Assembly: GCA_039819485.1 (NCBI GenBank)
Contig: JBCBRY010000004.1
Coordinates: 62,001-126,000 of the forward strand
Length of the DNA: 64,000 nt
Direction: 5' to 3'
DNA from: UBA6168 sp039819485
GTDB taxonomy: Bacteria; Bacteroidota; Bacteroidia; Chitinophagales; Saprospiraceae
A program made the position numbers and the translations under genes. Shown one piece after another: positions 8,692 through 18,290 of the stretch; position 1 is the first letter of the stretch; each line of letters begins with the position of its first letter. The notes beneath the pieces are model-generated. The model was not told the origin of the DNA. It did no database searches and was given only the letters and a program-made list of their open reading frames with translations.

Positions 8692-9057
8692 TCAGAGTAT
8701 CACCGTCTCCACGGTACCAATAAACTCGTGATAGCAACCGTTCACAAGGGCCTTCAGTTTTACCGTATGGGGGCCGGCAGCAGCGTAAACGTGGGAAGGG
8801 TTTTCATCGCAGGAAGTATGTCCGTCGCCAAAGTCCCAATGGTAGGAATCGGCACCCGTAGATTGATTGATGAAGATAACCGGTGTCGCATGATCGCATC
8901 CGTTGTTCGCTACGGAAAAACTGGCTGTCGGGCATTCCTCGAAAGCGTTGTCTGAGAACACAGGGGCAGGAGAACCATACCCGAAGCCGGTCAAAGTGAA
9001 CAAGCACAGGAGAAAGGAAGTGATGAAAATGCAGAAAGAAATTTTAAAAGTTTTCAT
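8692..9057 (-). CDS. Small exported PKD-domain protein
   Basis: 121 residues: a signal peptide (MKTFKISFCIFITSFLLCLF, cleavage near FGYGS) followed by a single PKD domain. The diagnostic motif is SYHWDFGDGHTSCDENPSHVY at about residues 77-97, and the domain ends with TVKLKALVNGC. PKD domains are Ig-like modules usually found in multi-domain surface proteins; a stand-alone 80-residue version with four Cys is unusual. There is no T9SS C-terminal domain. The gene lies downstream of HTCS-1 on the same strand, and direct repeats in its upstream region (9241-9315) suggest it is the target of that regulator. Its ligand is unknown. Confidence 0.8.
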   Translation of the reverse strand: MKTFKISFCIFITSFLLCLFTLTGFGYGSPAPVFSDNAFEECPTASFSVANNGCDHATPVIFINQSTGADSYHWDFGDGHTSCDENPSHVYAAAGPHTVKLKALVNGCYHEFIGTVETVIL

Positions 9058-9065
9058 TTGAACAA

Positions 9066-9110
9066 TAGGTTTGAGGTCTTTCTGGAATGCAGTTCATTCC
9101 AGAACAGTAC
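9066..9110 (-). promoter_or_regulatory. Hairpin in the leader of the PKD gene
   Basis: TCTGGAATG and CATTCCAGA pair perfectly around a 5-nt loop, some 20-50 bp upstream of the start codon at 9057. It could be a leader structure or an operator dyad. Confidence 0.4.
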
Positions 9111-9240
9111 CGGGTAAAAAATCTTGGCGAGTAAGGAGAAGACCCTTGTTTGGTGAGCTCCCGGGTCAGTTGGATTTTAGGTTTCCTTAAGCAGGCCGGT
9201 GAATTAAAAATGATAGGACAAAGGTGGGTGTTGGTGGTCT

Positions 9241-9315
9241 CCTGGGTGTACCAGCTATACCTTCTGAGTGTACCAACTTGTTTTTAGATACCACCTGAGC
9301 GTACCGAACCGTACC
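9241..9315. promoter_or_regulatory. Direct repeats YCTGRGYGTACC, candidate HTCS-1 operator
   Basis: CCTGGGTGTACC (9241-9252), TCTGAGTGTACC (9263-9274) and CCTGAGCGTACC (9294-9305), with an extra GTACC at 9311-9315. Start-to-start spacings are 22 and 31 bp, i.e. two and three helical turns, so all would face the same side of the helix. They lie between HTCS-1 and the PKD gene. Confidence 0.6.
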
Positions 9316-9382
9316 AAACGGGGTTGATTTGTTTAAGACCCTTGGGAAAACAGCACTTGTTCTAAATTTTTTCCGAGGGCAG

Positions 9383-9413
9383 GCGGTGTTACCGCTTGCA
9401 GCGGTAGCACCGC
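9383..9413 (-). terminator. GC-rich hairpin after HTCS-1
   Basis: GCGGTGTTACCGC and GCGGTAGCACCGC pair in 12 of 13 positions around TTGCA, 29 bp beyond the HTCS-1 stop codon. There is no T-run; it may be a terminator or a REP-like stem. Confidence 0.5.
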
Positions 9414-9441
9414 TGACATGTTGGAATGAAGTCCAATACCG

Positions 9442-12400
9442 TTAGGAAAGGTAGGAGGAGGGAAGCTTCCCAAAGAGCTTTTTGAAATTTTGGGAAAATT
9501 TGTCCAATTGTTTGTAGCCTACCGCATATGCGGCGGATTTGACCGAAGTACAGGAAGCTGTTTCGAGCAGCCGGCGCGCCTGCTGTAGTCGGATGCCCTG
9601 GATGTACTGCGTGAGCGTCATGCCGGTCAATTTTTTTACCTGGCGAAAAAGTTGTGTCCGGCTGACGTACAGATGGGCGGCTAAAAAATCGGAGGTCACC
9701 TGAAATTTTCCGGCGTGTTCCAGAATGACGGATTCAAGTTCTTTTAGCCATTCATATTCGGCCCGACTGATTTGCGGATCGGCGGCCTCTTCGTGTCTAT
9801 TTTGTTCGTTTTCTGTCCAATTGGCTCTGTTGCGGGCGTTGTTCAGAAGGTTTTCGACCCGAACTTTTAGTTCCTCTTCCAAAAATGGTTTGATGATATA
9901 ATCGTCCACTCCAAACCGGAAAGCTGCCAGCCGGTCTTCCATTTCCGCACGGGCAGTCAACATGATGGTCGGCAGTTGTTGAAATTTTTTACTTGCCTTT
10001 AATTGCTCCAATAATTGAAATCCATCCATGACCGGCATCATCAGGTCGGTGATCAGCAGATCGATCTGCTGGGCAGTCGTTGAATGAAGAAGGTCCACGG
10101 CCACTTGTCCGTTTTCGGCGAATTGGACATTCCATTTTTCGCCCAATACAGTGCCCAGGTAGCGGCGGATATCAGGGTTGTCTTCAACGATGAGCAAACA
10201 GGGCTGGCCGGAAAGGGGAGTAGTTGGTGCGGTGGGCCGGAATGCGGGGTCGGGGACTGCTTGCATGGAAGTGCTTTGTTTGGTCGTTTTGTCGGTGGTT
10301 TTCGGAGCAGCATTCGTTGCTGCATGGATGACTTCCTTTTTGGGAAACCTGAAATAAAAATGGCTCCCCCTGACTGGTTCAGTAGTTTTTTGCAGCCATA
10401 AACGGCCCTTCATCAGTTTGGCAAATTCAAGACTGAGTGAAAGCCCAATGCCGGAACCGCCCCCGTGTGATGACTCCGGTCGTTCGGACTGGTAAAACCG
10501 ATCGAATACATGATCCTGATCATCAGGGTGGATACCAATGCCAGTGTCTTTGACCGATAACAGTAAATGATCCGGGGACTCCTGTAATTCCAGGGTGACT
10601 TCCTGCCCGGTCGGGGTGAACTTGAAAGCATTGGACAAGAGGTTGTTGACTATTTTTTCAAATTTCCCTTCATCCAGTAAAAGGAAAAGGCCCTGGTCGG
10701 TTTGGCAATGAAAATAGAAATTGATTTTTTTCCGTTCTGCCAGCGATTCAAATGAGGCCACAATCCTCCTGAGCAACGGGTAAAGTTGGACCGGTTGTTC
10801 GTTGAGGCTTAATTTACTGCTTTCCAGTTTGGTCAGGGTCAGGATCTCGTTGACCAGTTGCAGGAGTTTTTTCCCATTGTTCTGAGCCAGGTACAAAAAG
10901 GCCTGGTCTTTTGCGTCCAGCAGGCCTCGTTGCAATACGGAATCAATGGGGCCAAGCATCAAGGTGATAGGGGTTCTCAATTCATGAGAGACATTGGCAA
11001 AGAACCGCGATTTGGCTTTGTTCAGTTGTTGGAGTGATTCGGCCTGTGCTTCGATGGTTTCTTTGTCCAGTTGGATTTGTTGGGTCCGTTCGGCCACTTG
11101 TTGCTCCAAATTGTCTTTTTGCCGGCGAAGCTGACGGGTACGGTAACGAAAAAACAAATAGGCCCCCGAAAACAAAACAAAAGCCGACAGCACCACAAAC
11201 CACCATTGCCGGTAGATGGGCTTGACAACGTGGATCGGAATGTTCAGTTCTTGATTGGAAAATCGGCCATCGGTCCCCTGTCCCTTTATTTTCAAATTGA
11301 AATGGCCGTACGGCAGTCCACTGATCCTGATGGAGTTTTGTTTTAGCATGGTCCAGTTTGCGTCCTGTCCTTCTATTTGGTAACTGTACCGAACCTGCTT
11401 GCCATCCTGGTATTCGAGCAAGGCAAATTCCAGGTTGAAAAACTTATCGGCTGGCAGCAACTCGATTTTCCGTTCTTGAATCAGGCCGGCGGTGCGGTCT
11501 TTCATTTTGTTTTTGGCACCGTCAAATTGCTGAAAATTGGTAATTCTCAGGGGGGCATTGAAAACCTGCTGTTGACGGCGCGCATCATCTGGGTGAAAGG
11601 CCGTAACTCCATTGATGCCACCAAAATATAATGTTCCGTCTTTGTCCTGAAAGTGGGAAATACGGTTGAATTCATTGTGACTGATGCCGTCTTCCTCCAA
11701 AAAAGCTTTGGAGGAAAGGGTATTTTTGTTGAACTGTATGATGCCATAATCACTGGGCAGCCAGAGGTTGTGGTGTTCATCTTCGTAAACGGCATAAACC
11801 ATATTGCTGGACAGGCCGTCTGTGATAGTGAACTGTCGAATACTATCTGTTTTAAGGGTTAAGGTGTTTCGGTCTGAGCGGTCTTCCTTAATTGAAAGTT
11901 CGATTATTCCACCCCCGCCCGTTGCTACCCAGATCGTGCTTGGGCGACGTTTGTCCCGTTGGAGGTGGTAGATTTCATTGTGAGGAAAATAAGTGCCGTC
12001 TTGGCCTCCATCCCAAAACCGTTGTACGATGCCTTTTTGCTGGTGCAGTACGTACAGGCCGGACGAGCTGCCGAGCAACAGCAGGTCCTTGTTCCATTCC
12101 AAAATTGAATAAGTGGTACTTTTGCGTAGCTCTTTAAACTCATTGTAAAGCTGGAATGACTGGACGTTCCTTTCGCCTCGTAGGTCTACATACGCGATTC
12201 CTCCACTTTGAGTCCCTCCCCAGACCTTCCGGTATCTATCAATGTGAAAGGACCACAGGTTTTTTACTTTTTCCGGTTTTTCCTGGTGGAAAAACCGGTA
12301 GGTCTGGTCAGGGATATGGTATTCTATCATATAGTCGCTTCCCAGAATCAACCGGTTTTCGTCAATTGCCACGACTGGCCGGAAATTTTTATAACGGATT

Positions 12401-13647
12401 TTGATATGTTTTACGTGCGGATCAAACGGTGGGACCTTTTCATATTGGTGAGTTTTTAAATCTATCCGAAAGAACGCATCCTTGGTTCCGTTGACCCACA
12501 GTATGCTGTCGAGCACGACCATTCCACGCCCACTAAAGGCGGTCTTGATATTGTAGGAACCTTTGGGGGAAGAAAGGTATTTGCGGAAAGGGCTCGGTTT
12601 TAAGATGACCTGGTAAATGCCATTGGCGGTAGCTATCCAGGCATTGTTCTGTTTGTCCAAAAAGATGTCTTTGACGACGTTGCTGACAATTTGGGGATAG
12701 TCTTTGCCGATGTCGTACAGCAGCCCTTCTTCTGCGTTGAAAACGAAAAGGTGATCGACGTCGCCCAACCACAACGAGCTATTGGAGGGTTGGTACTGAA
12801 TGATCGGAACACCCCTGATTTTCCAGTTTCCCGGAACGGGGATGTGTGAAAAATCGATCGGATTGATTTCCTTTTTTTTATTTGAAATATAAAACCGGAT
12901 TGATTTATTCTGTCTTATTCCCCCTTTTTCCCAAAACCACCTGGCCCCTGAGGTGTCCTGAAAAATCGGATTGATTTCAGCAGACTTACCCAGGTCCCAC
13001 AACCTGTTGCCAAGGGAATCTATTTCGAAATGGGCATTTTGCAGAAATTCGTTTTTTAATTCTATGGCCAGGTTGCCTTCCTGGGTGATGTATTTCAGCC
13101 AAACAGGCACTGCATATTCTACCGTTTGTTCCTGAACGCCAAATTTTGGGTGGTATTTAATGATTCGCCCATCATTGCTGCCCAGGTAAATAGTTCTGCT
13201 CGGGTCACTGATCGCTGAAAAGACCTGGTTGGCTTTTACCGGGAAAGTTTCACCAAACCGTTGCCGGAAACTTTGGACTTCCAGTGTATAAATGTTGATC
13301 AGCGAGATATGTGAAAACTGAATTTTGTATTTCTCTGAAACATCGCTCTGAAATACCCATAACCAGCCGGCGCCATCTTCCAAAATGTGATCGACTTCAT
13401 TGGAGGACAGCCCATGTTTTTCCTTGGTAAACACCTTAAAACGATGGCCATCGAAACGATTCAGTCCATACTTGGTTCCGATCCAGATAAACCCCCGGCT
13501 GTCTTGGAAGGTGCTGAACACATCACGGTGCGACAGGCCGTCTTTTGTTCCGTAATGGGTGACATTGGCAGTATACACCTGCCGGGACTGTGCCAGCAGC
13601 AGGAAGGGTACAAAGCAAAATGAAACGACCAGAATGATTGCTCGCAT
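9442..13647 (-). CDS. Hybrid two-component sensor/regulator (HTCS-1)
   Basis: 1401 residues with sensor, kinase, receiver and DNA-binding parts in one chain. The order is: signal peptide (ending LLLAQS); a periplasmic two-propeller sensor of Reg_prop repeats (RGFIWIGTKYGLNRFDG, HHNLWLPSDYGIIQFN) to about residue 690; a Y_Y_Y domain; one TM helix (WWFVVLSAFVLFSGAYLFF, about 785-805); a HisKA with FFANVSHELRTP; HATPase boxes (NNLLSNAFKF, DTGIGI, GGGSGIGLSL); a receiver starting near 1149 with phospho-Asp near 1201 (LLITDLMMPVMDG); and an AraC-type HTH to the end (GKLPSSYL). HTCS proteins sense glycan fragments or other periplasmic ligands and activate nearby loci. The gene after it on the same strand is the PKD protein, beyond the direct repeats at 9241. 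Confidence 0.95.
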   Translation of the reverse strand: MRAIILVVSFCFVPFLLLAQSRQVYTANVTHYGTKDGLSHRDVFSTFQDSRGFIWIGTKYGLNRFDGHRFKVFTKEKHGLSSNEVDHILEDGAGWLWVFQSDVSEKYKIQFSHISLINIYTLEVQSFRQRFGETFPVKANQVFSAISDPSRTIYLGSNDGRIIKYHPKFGVQEQTVEYAVPVWLKYITQEGNLAIELKNEFLQNAHFEIDSLGNRLWDLGKSAEINPIFQDTSGARWFWEKGGIRQNKSIRFYISNKKKEINPIDFSHIPVPGNWKIRGVPIIQYQPSNSSLWLGDVDHLFVFNAEEGLLYDIGKDYPQIVSNVVKDIFLDKQNNAWIATANGIYQVILKPSPFRKYLSSPKGSYNIKTAFSGRGMVVLDSILWVNGTKDAFFRIDLKTHQYEKVPPFDPHVKHIKIRYKNFRPVVAIDENRLILGSDYMIEYHIPDQTYRFFHQEKPEKVKNLWSFHIDRYRKVWGGTQSGGIAYVDLRGERNVQSFQLYNEFKELRKSTTYSILEWNKDLLLLGSSSGLYVLHQQKGIVQRFWDGGQDGTYFPHNEIYHLQRDKRRPSTIWVATGGGGIIELSIKEDRSDRNTLTLKTDSIRQFTITDGLSSNMVYAVYEDEHHNLWLPSDYGIIQFNKNTLSSKAFLEEDGISHNEFNRISHFQDKDGTLYFGGINGVTAFHPDDARRQQQVFNAPLRITNFQQFDGAKNKMKDRTAGLIQERKIELLPADKFFNLEFALLEYQDGKQVRYSYQIEGQDANWTMLKQNSIRISGLPYGHFNLKIKGQGTDGRFSNQELNIPIHVVKPIYRQWWFVVLSAFVLFSGAYLFFRYRTRQLRRQKDNLEQQVAERTQQIQLDKETIEAQAESLQQLNKAKSRFFANVSHELRTPITLMLGPIDSVLQRGLLDAKDQAFLYLAQNNGKKLLQLVNEILTLTKLESSKLSLNEQPVQLYPLLRRIVASFESLAERKKINFYFHCQTDQGLFLLLDEGKFEKIVNNLLSNAFKFTPTGQEVTLELQESPDHLLLSVKDTGIGIHPDDQDHVFDRFYQSERPESSHGGGSGIGLSLSLEFAKLMKGRLWLQKTTEPVRGSHFYFRFPKKEVIHAATNAAPKTTDKTTKQSTSMQAVPDPAFRPTAPTTPLSGQPCLLIVEDNPDIRRYLGTVLGEKWNVQFAENGQVAVDLLHSTTAQQIDLLITDLMMPVMDGFQLLEQLKASKKFQQLPTIMLTARAEMEDRLAAFRFGVDDYIIKPFLEEELKVRVENLLNNARNRANWTENEQNRHEEAADPQISRAEYEWLKELESVILEHAGKFQVTSDFLAAHLYVSRTQLFRQVKKLTGMTLTQYIQGIRLQQARRLLETASCTSVKSAAYAVGYKQLDKFSQNFKKLFGKLPSSYLS

Positions 13648-14010
13648 GAAAGGGAAGCTGATGAGGTGAAACGGATAACCTTAATGACTATTCGGGAGAC
13701 GTTCAGCTTCACCGGCAATGACTGCGAGGTCGGTGATTCTTTGGTGAATTGGGAAATTCAAGAAATGGGAAAATAGCGTAGTAGATTGTTAGTTTCATCA
13801 CAGTCTTCAATTTAAAGGTGTCTGATTGAGGTGGTTTCTAAGTGGTTTGGTGCTGGGCTTTGCTTGTTGGGAATGTAGAATAGGGGCTTGGCCTGATTAA
13901 AGGATATTTGAACGGAGAGGGCACAAAAATAATAAACCTCCGGAAATTGCCCCTACAGGGAACGGTCATTTCCGGAGGTTTAAAAGTATAGAAATCAGAA
14001 CTGCCAGGTT
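13648..14010. other. Gap upstream of HTCS-1
   Basis: 363 bp with no gene. It contains the HTCS-1 leader and the dihydroorotase terminator. I see no consensus promoter box. Confidence 0.5.
13934..13981 (-). terminator. Terminator after dihydroorotase
   Basis: AAACCTCCGGAAAT and ATTTCCGGAGGTTT form a perfect 14-bp stem with a 20-nt loop. On the minus strand it is followed by ATTATTTTTG, 30 bp beyond the stop codon. Confidence 0.75.
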
Positions 14011-15342
14011 TTATTTGAACAACAGCCTTTCTCCTTTTTTATCTTCAAAAAATTCGCCGTTTCGGTAGGCCAGATGACCGCTGACGATGGTTTGTTCCAC
14101 AAAGCCTTTAAAGGTATGTCCTTCGAACGGCGACCAGTTGCACTTGTAGTGAATGTTGTTTTTGGCAACCTGCCATTCCTTTTCCAAATCAACAATGACC
14201 ACATCGGCCCAGGCCCCTTCATCGAGGTAACCACGGCTGTCCACCTGAAAACATTCGGCCGGGGCGTGGCACATCTTTTCCACAATGCGTTCCAGCGATA
14301 TTTTCCCCTGTTGGTGAAATTCAAGCATCACATTCAGGGTGTGCTGTATCAGCGGCACACCGGATGGGGCTTTGAAGTAAGTCCCCTGTTTTTCCTCCCA
14401 GGTGTGCGGTGCATGGTCGGTGGCAATGATGTCGAGGCGGTTGTCGAGTAGAGCGGGGAAGAGGGCTTGTTGGTGTTCGGCACTCTTTACGGCCGGGTTA
14501 CATTTTACTTGCGTGCCCTTGGTTTTATAATCATCGCTGTTGAAATAAAGATGGTGGACACAGACCTCCGAGGTAATCCTTTTTTCACTGAGCGGAATGT
14601 CATTTCGGAAAAGGTCGAGTTCGTCTTTCGTGGAAATATGCAGGATGTGGAGACGGGTGTTGTGCTTTTTGGCCAGGCCAACGGCCAGCGTCGAAGACTT
14701 CAGACAGCCTTCCACATTCCTAATATCGGGGTGGCATTCAATGGGTACGTCCTCTCCATATTTCTCTTTGTACGTGGCCATGTTGCTGCGCACCGTTGCC
14801 TCATCTTCACAATGTGTGGCAATGAGCATTGGGCAACGCGAAAAAATGCCCTCCAGGGTTTTTTCATTGTCGACCAGCATATTGCCCGTACTGGAACCCA
14901 TGAATATTTTGATGCCGCAAACATCCCTCGGATTGGTTTTCAGCACTTCCTCGATGTTGTCGTTGGATGCCCCCATGAAAAAGGAGTAGTTGGCCAGCGA
15001 TTTTTTGGCAGCGATGGCATATTTATCTGCCAGCAGTTCCTGGGTAAGGGCGGGAGGTTTGGTGTTGGGCATTTCCATGAATGAAGTTACCCCGCCTGCC
15101 ACAGCTGCCCGTGGCTCTGTGTACAGGTCAGACTTATGGGTAAGGCCAGGTTCCCGGAAATGCACCTGGTCGTCGATGATGCCTGGCAAAATATGCTTGC
15201 CGGTGCAATCTATTTCGAGGTCGGCCGGCAGGTTGATGATGTTGGCTACCAGTTCAATGCGCCCGTTATTGATGAAAATATCGCCCGGGCGTATGGTGCC
15301 CCGGTTGACAATCAATCCATTTTTGAGGAGTATGCTTTTCAT
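14011..15342 (-). CDS. pyrC: Dihydroorotase (class I), pyrimidine biosynthesis
   Basis: 443 residues from MKSILLKNG. The frame is open 71 codons further, but that part is an intergenic repeat (copy 2) and is rejected. The enzyme closes carbamoyl aspartate to dihydroorotate in the cytoplasm. Amidohydrolase landmarks: DDQVHFREPGLTHKSD near residues 55-70, the likely carboxylated Lys in GIKIFMGSSTGN, metal His in ATHCEDE and LHILHIST, and the catalytic ATDHAPHTWEEK. The first His of the usual HxH metal motif is Gln (QVH). I recall the same substitution in Bacteroidota homologues, so it is probably functional for this subfamily, not a lesion. It stands alone, flanked by a terminator. Confidence 0.93.
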   Translation of the reverse strand: MKSILLKNGLIVNRGTIRPGDIFINNGRIELVANIINLPADLEIDCTGKHILPGIIDDQVHFREPGLTHKSDLYTEPRAAVAGGVTSFMEMPNTKPPALTQELLADKYAIAAKKSLANYSFFMGASNDNIEEVLKTNPRDVCGIKIFMGSSTGNMLVDNEKTLEGIFSRCPMLIATHCEDEATVRSNMATYKEKYGEDVPIECHPDIRNVEGCLKSSTLAVGLAKKHNTRLHILHISTKDELDLFRNDIPLSEKRITSEVCVHHLYFNSDDYKTKGTQVKCNPAVKSAEHQQALFPALLDNRLDIIATDHAPHTWEEKQGTYFKAPSGVPLIQHTLNVMLEFHQQGKISLERIVEKMCHAPAECFQVDSRGYLDEGAWADVVIVDLEKEWQVAKNNIHYKCNWSPFEGHTFKGFVEQTIVSGHLAYRNGEFFEDKKGERLLFK

Positions 15343-15449
15343 GTCTTTATTTTTTTTGGCGAAGGTAGAGATAAAAATAATTTTTGGGGAAATGATAATG
15401 GTCAACGGATAACGGCTGATAAATGGGAGAAGGGCTCTGACATAAAACG

Positions 15450-15553
15450 ACAAACCGGGAGCGCTAAAAATGACACTTTTATTTTGGCAAATGCCTCGTT
15501 CCCATAGTTGAAAAAGCTGTTTCTGGTAAAGGGAAAGTGTCATTTTTTTGATC
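15450..15553 (-). repeat. Interspersed palindrome-ended repeat, copy 2
   Basis: Read on the minus strand it runs GTGATCAAAAAAATGACACTTT... to ...AAAAGTGTCATTTTTAGCGC, matching the copies at 50475 and 62716. The 12-14-bp ends are inverted repeats of each other. The interior (CCTTTACCAGAAACAG, CATTTGCCAAAATAAAAG) is also conserved. It lies about 110 bp upstream of the dihydroorotase start. Confidence 0.85.
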
Positions 15554-16629
15554 ACTTGTTTAAGATATACTAGGGGTGTTTTTTAGAAACTGAATCGGTA
15601 TGGTGTTTTTTTCAAAAAAATGTCACAGCAAAAAATTTAATTTCTTTTTGTCGATATATTTCATTTAAATAATTGGATGTTTTTGATGTCACATAATGGT
15701 AGGTTTTCGCAGGTTTTGTTTTTAATTGGGATGGTTTGAATAAAAATGAAAGGCCGTGACGATTATTTTGCCTGGGATAAATTTTTTTTCAAAAAAATCA
15801 ATTTTTTTTCTCGTTTAGATGACTAATTTTTTGCACGTATAAAATATTGAACAGTATCACTAAAACAATTTAAAATAATTTCACAATAATCTGTAAACCA
15901 GTCAATTAAGTTATTTTTAAATGTGTTTTTTATTTTTATTTTTTTTTGTTTCAACCCTTGACAAGTGTTCGGAATGCCTGTAGTTTTGTGACACGATTTC
16001 GATATCGTACTCCTCATTATCATTCCCTCAGATAAATTCCTCCACTTTAAATTCCCTACTGACAAATTCCCCTTTTTTGATTTGATTATTAATTTAAGCG
16101 GTTTTGCTTGTCTTGCTTTTTAACCATTTAACAAGAGAATCTGGCAGACAAAAAACACTTAACGCAACATAAACACAAGGGACAAACATTTGGCAAACAT
16201 TAAACAAAACTTGAACAAAGTTCCATTCATAAAACACTTAAGACCCTATGCTTTTTTGAAATAATGAACAAACACCATGACAAAAACTTGAACGACGGTT
16301 TTTTCAAAAACTATGAACTGAATTTTACTTGAATTTAACGATTTTTTTTAACAACACATTGAGCGTACCACACAAACGAACAACAAAACTCAAACAAACT
16401 TTGACAGACACTGACCCTATTTTTTAACCTAAAGTTGAACTAACAGCACCACACCTATTTTCATTACATCTATGGGCTACATAAATTAAAATTAATCCAT
16501 AGACAAAAACTTGAACAGTTCACTTTAACCCCAATCAACCAAAACTTTTTAAGATACTTTCCCCCTGTGAGTTGGTTTTTAAGACCACGCTTTGAATAAC
16601 AACACTTTTACCAAACAAAAACTTAGAAC
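15554..16629. other. 1.1-kb AT-rich non-coding region
   Basis: No credible gene. It is very AT-rich, with long T and A runs to about 16130, then a C/A-rich stretch (CAAAC, ACACTT, TTGAAC words) with almost no G up to the start of the beta-helix gene. The strand asymmetry and repeated words suggest a long leader or a structural/regulatory region. See the separate repeat entry. Confidence 0.6.
16203..16622 (+). repeat. Dispersed repeats of (A)CAAAACTTGAAC upstream of beta-helix gene
   Basis: AACAAAACTTGAAC at 16203-16216, ACAAAAACTTGAAC at 16280-16293 and again at 16503-16516, plus degraded forms (CAAAAACTATGAAC near 16305, AAAGTTGAAC near 16431, ACAAAAACTTAGAAC ending at the start codon). All share one orientation. 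Confidence 0.6.
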
Positions 16630-17619
16630 ATGAAAAAAGTCCTACTCACGGGCATTATTGGCTTGGCGGCGCTGCAGCTGTTTGCAGTTACCATCTATGT
16701 CAAGCCGGGCGGAAATGGGAACGGCTCGTCCTGGTCAGCGGCTATGGGCGACCTGAGGGCAGCCCTTCAGCAAGCTGAATCCGGTGATCAGGTGTGGGTG
16801 GCCCAGGGGACTTACTATCCAACAAAAGACCGAAACCGGAGAACTTCATTTATCATACCCGCAGGCGTCAAGGTATTTGGCGGCTTTGCGGGCAGTGAAA
16901 CCTCACCGCAACAACGGAATATCAAAAGCAACAAATCGGTACTGAGCGGAAACATTGGCTCTAAATCGGATCAAAAGGACAATTCCTACACGGTTGTTCA
17001 AATGAACCGGGCCACTGCAGCCAATCAGCTCAATGGCTTTCTCATCACAGATGGTTACGCCGATGGGGCCGGACCATCCGGTGACCGGGAGCGGTGTGCA
17101 GGTGGCTTGTACATCCGGATCACGGAAGGCCACCAGAACGGTAGTCCATTGATCCAGCACTGCGAATTCAAAAATAATTATGCCCGTGATGGTGGCGCAG
17201 TCTACCTCTACGGCCGAAAAGGCGAATGCACGCCGGTTTTCCAAAACTGTCGGTTCGTCAGCAATACAGCCAATCTCGATGGCGGAGCTGTTTTCAGCGA
17301 TGGCAGGCACGGCGGAGTCGCCAACCCTTCCTTCAGCAGCTGCACATTCAACGACAACAAAGGCAATTATGGGGGGGCACTGTGCAACTATGGCGGCGGA
17401 GGCGAGAGCAGCCCAAAGATCAACAACTGTGTTTTCAGGAACAATGAGGCCTTTTTGCGGGGTGGAGCCATCTTTAACATGGATATTGACGGAACTACGA
17501 AACCAATGGTGAATGACTGCCAATTTGTGAACAACAAGGCTGTCGCCGGGAAAGGTATGTACACCTTCAGCAAATACAAAGAACGGCAGGACGGTGCAGT
17601 GAACACTAAAATGAACTAA
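16630..17619 (+). CDS. Exported right-handed beta-helix protein
   Basis: 329 residues with a signal peptide (MKKVLLTGIIGLAALQLFA). The opening TIYVKPGGNGNGSSWSAAMGDLRAALQQAESGDQVWVAQGTY is the typical start of DUF1565/parallel beta-helix ('choice-of-anchor Q'-like) proteins, followed by IIPAGVKVFGGFAGSE. Regular repeats follow, e.g. NCRFVSNTANLDGGAVF, SCTFNDNKGNYGGALCN and NCVFRNNEAFLRGGAIF, each about 33-35 residues and each one turn or more of helix. Such proteins bind or cleave polysaccharides or act as surface adhesins; no lyase catalytic residues are evident. The usual C-terminal sorting domain is absent, so the chain may be short or truncated. It has a long, unusual A/C-rich leader. Confidence 0.82.
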   Translation: MKKVLLTGIIGLAALQLFAVTIYVKPGGNGNGSSWSAAMGDLRAALQQAESGDQVWVAQGTYYPTKDRNRRTSFIIPAGVKVFGGFAGSETSPQQRNIKSNKSVLSGNIGSKSDQKDNSYTVVQMNRATAANQLNGFLITDGYADGAGPSGDRERCAGGLYIRITEGHQNGSPLIQHCEFKNNYARDGGAVYLYGRKGECTPVFQNCRFVSNTANLDGGAVFSDGRHGGVANPSFSSCTFNDNKGNYGGALCNYGGGGESSPKINNCVFRNNEAFLRGGAIFNMDIDGTTKPMVNDCQFVNNKAVAGKGMYTFSKYKERQDGAVNTKMN

Positions 17620-18290
17620 AAATAAGATCATCCTCAATGCATCTTCGAAAAGCATTTTTGCAACTGAGAATGAACATACAATGAGCTAACAATTTGAGAG
17701 AGCGTGTGTCTATTATAATAAAGGTTGGCGGTGACAAAAAGCCGCCAGCTTCTTTCTCAAATCAAAAAAAAACAGGGCGGCAAACGTGCTGCACCAATCC
17801 CAACGACCGCAAGATTTAACATAGCCATGGGAAATAGTTTGGAACTGGGCTGGGGATATTGTACGGCTTGCCGTCAATATCCCCAAGTACCAGCTTTTAC
17901 TCAGGTTGTACGAGTACGCCAGTAGGCAAGTTGGCCAGTACACAGGCGATTTCCTTAAGTTGTTTGACATTCAATTGGGTTAGTCCAGTTTTCAGCGGGT
18001 AGATACTTTTTACTTTAACCTTCCCGATTTAAAATGCGGGATTTCACAAGGTTCAATTTTACTTTTTATTTGATAGTTTCTCCTTATCTCGAAGAAATCT
18101 GTGCGGTGCTCCTCACACTATGAAAACACCGAAAGTGAGCACCAACAACAAGCACAACAATGAACGACCGCTCTACCCCCTTTTTTTAAAACTGGTAACG
18201 CCTTCAGTTGACAGATCGTCAAGAAGGCCCAACGTTTCTGACTAATCGGATTGAATGAAAGAATAAACGGGTTTTTTCATACTGATTTCT
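17620..18290. other. Gene-free, hairpin-rich region
   Basis: No credible gene. Hairpins: GGCGG/CCGCC near 17727-17745; a nested stem GGGGATATTG-ACGGC/GCCGT-CAATATCCCC at 17852-17884; AACCTT..CCCG/CGGG..AAGGTT near 18018-18055; GGTGCTC/GAGCACC near 18111-18145. The density suggests transcribed structured RNA or terminators. Confidence 0.5.

Noticed and set aside
15343..15555. N-terminal extension of dihydroorotase
   Set aside because: The extra 71 codons translate repeat copy 2 and spacer; the internal Met is where dihydroorotases normally begin.
15823..16065. 80-codon minus-strand ORF in the AT-rich region
   Set aside because: Lys/Asn/Ile-rich as expected by chance in AT-rich DNA; no start signal or family resemblance.
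17725..17925. 66-codon plus-strand ORF
   Set aside because: It runs through two hairpins and shows no protein-like pattern.
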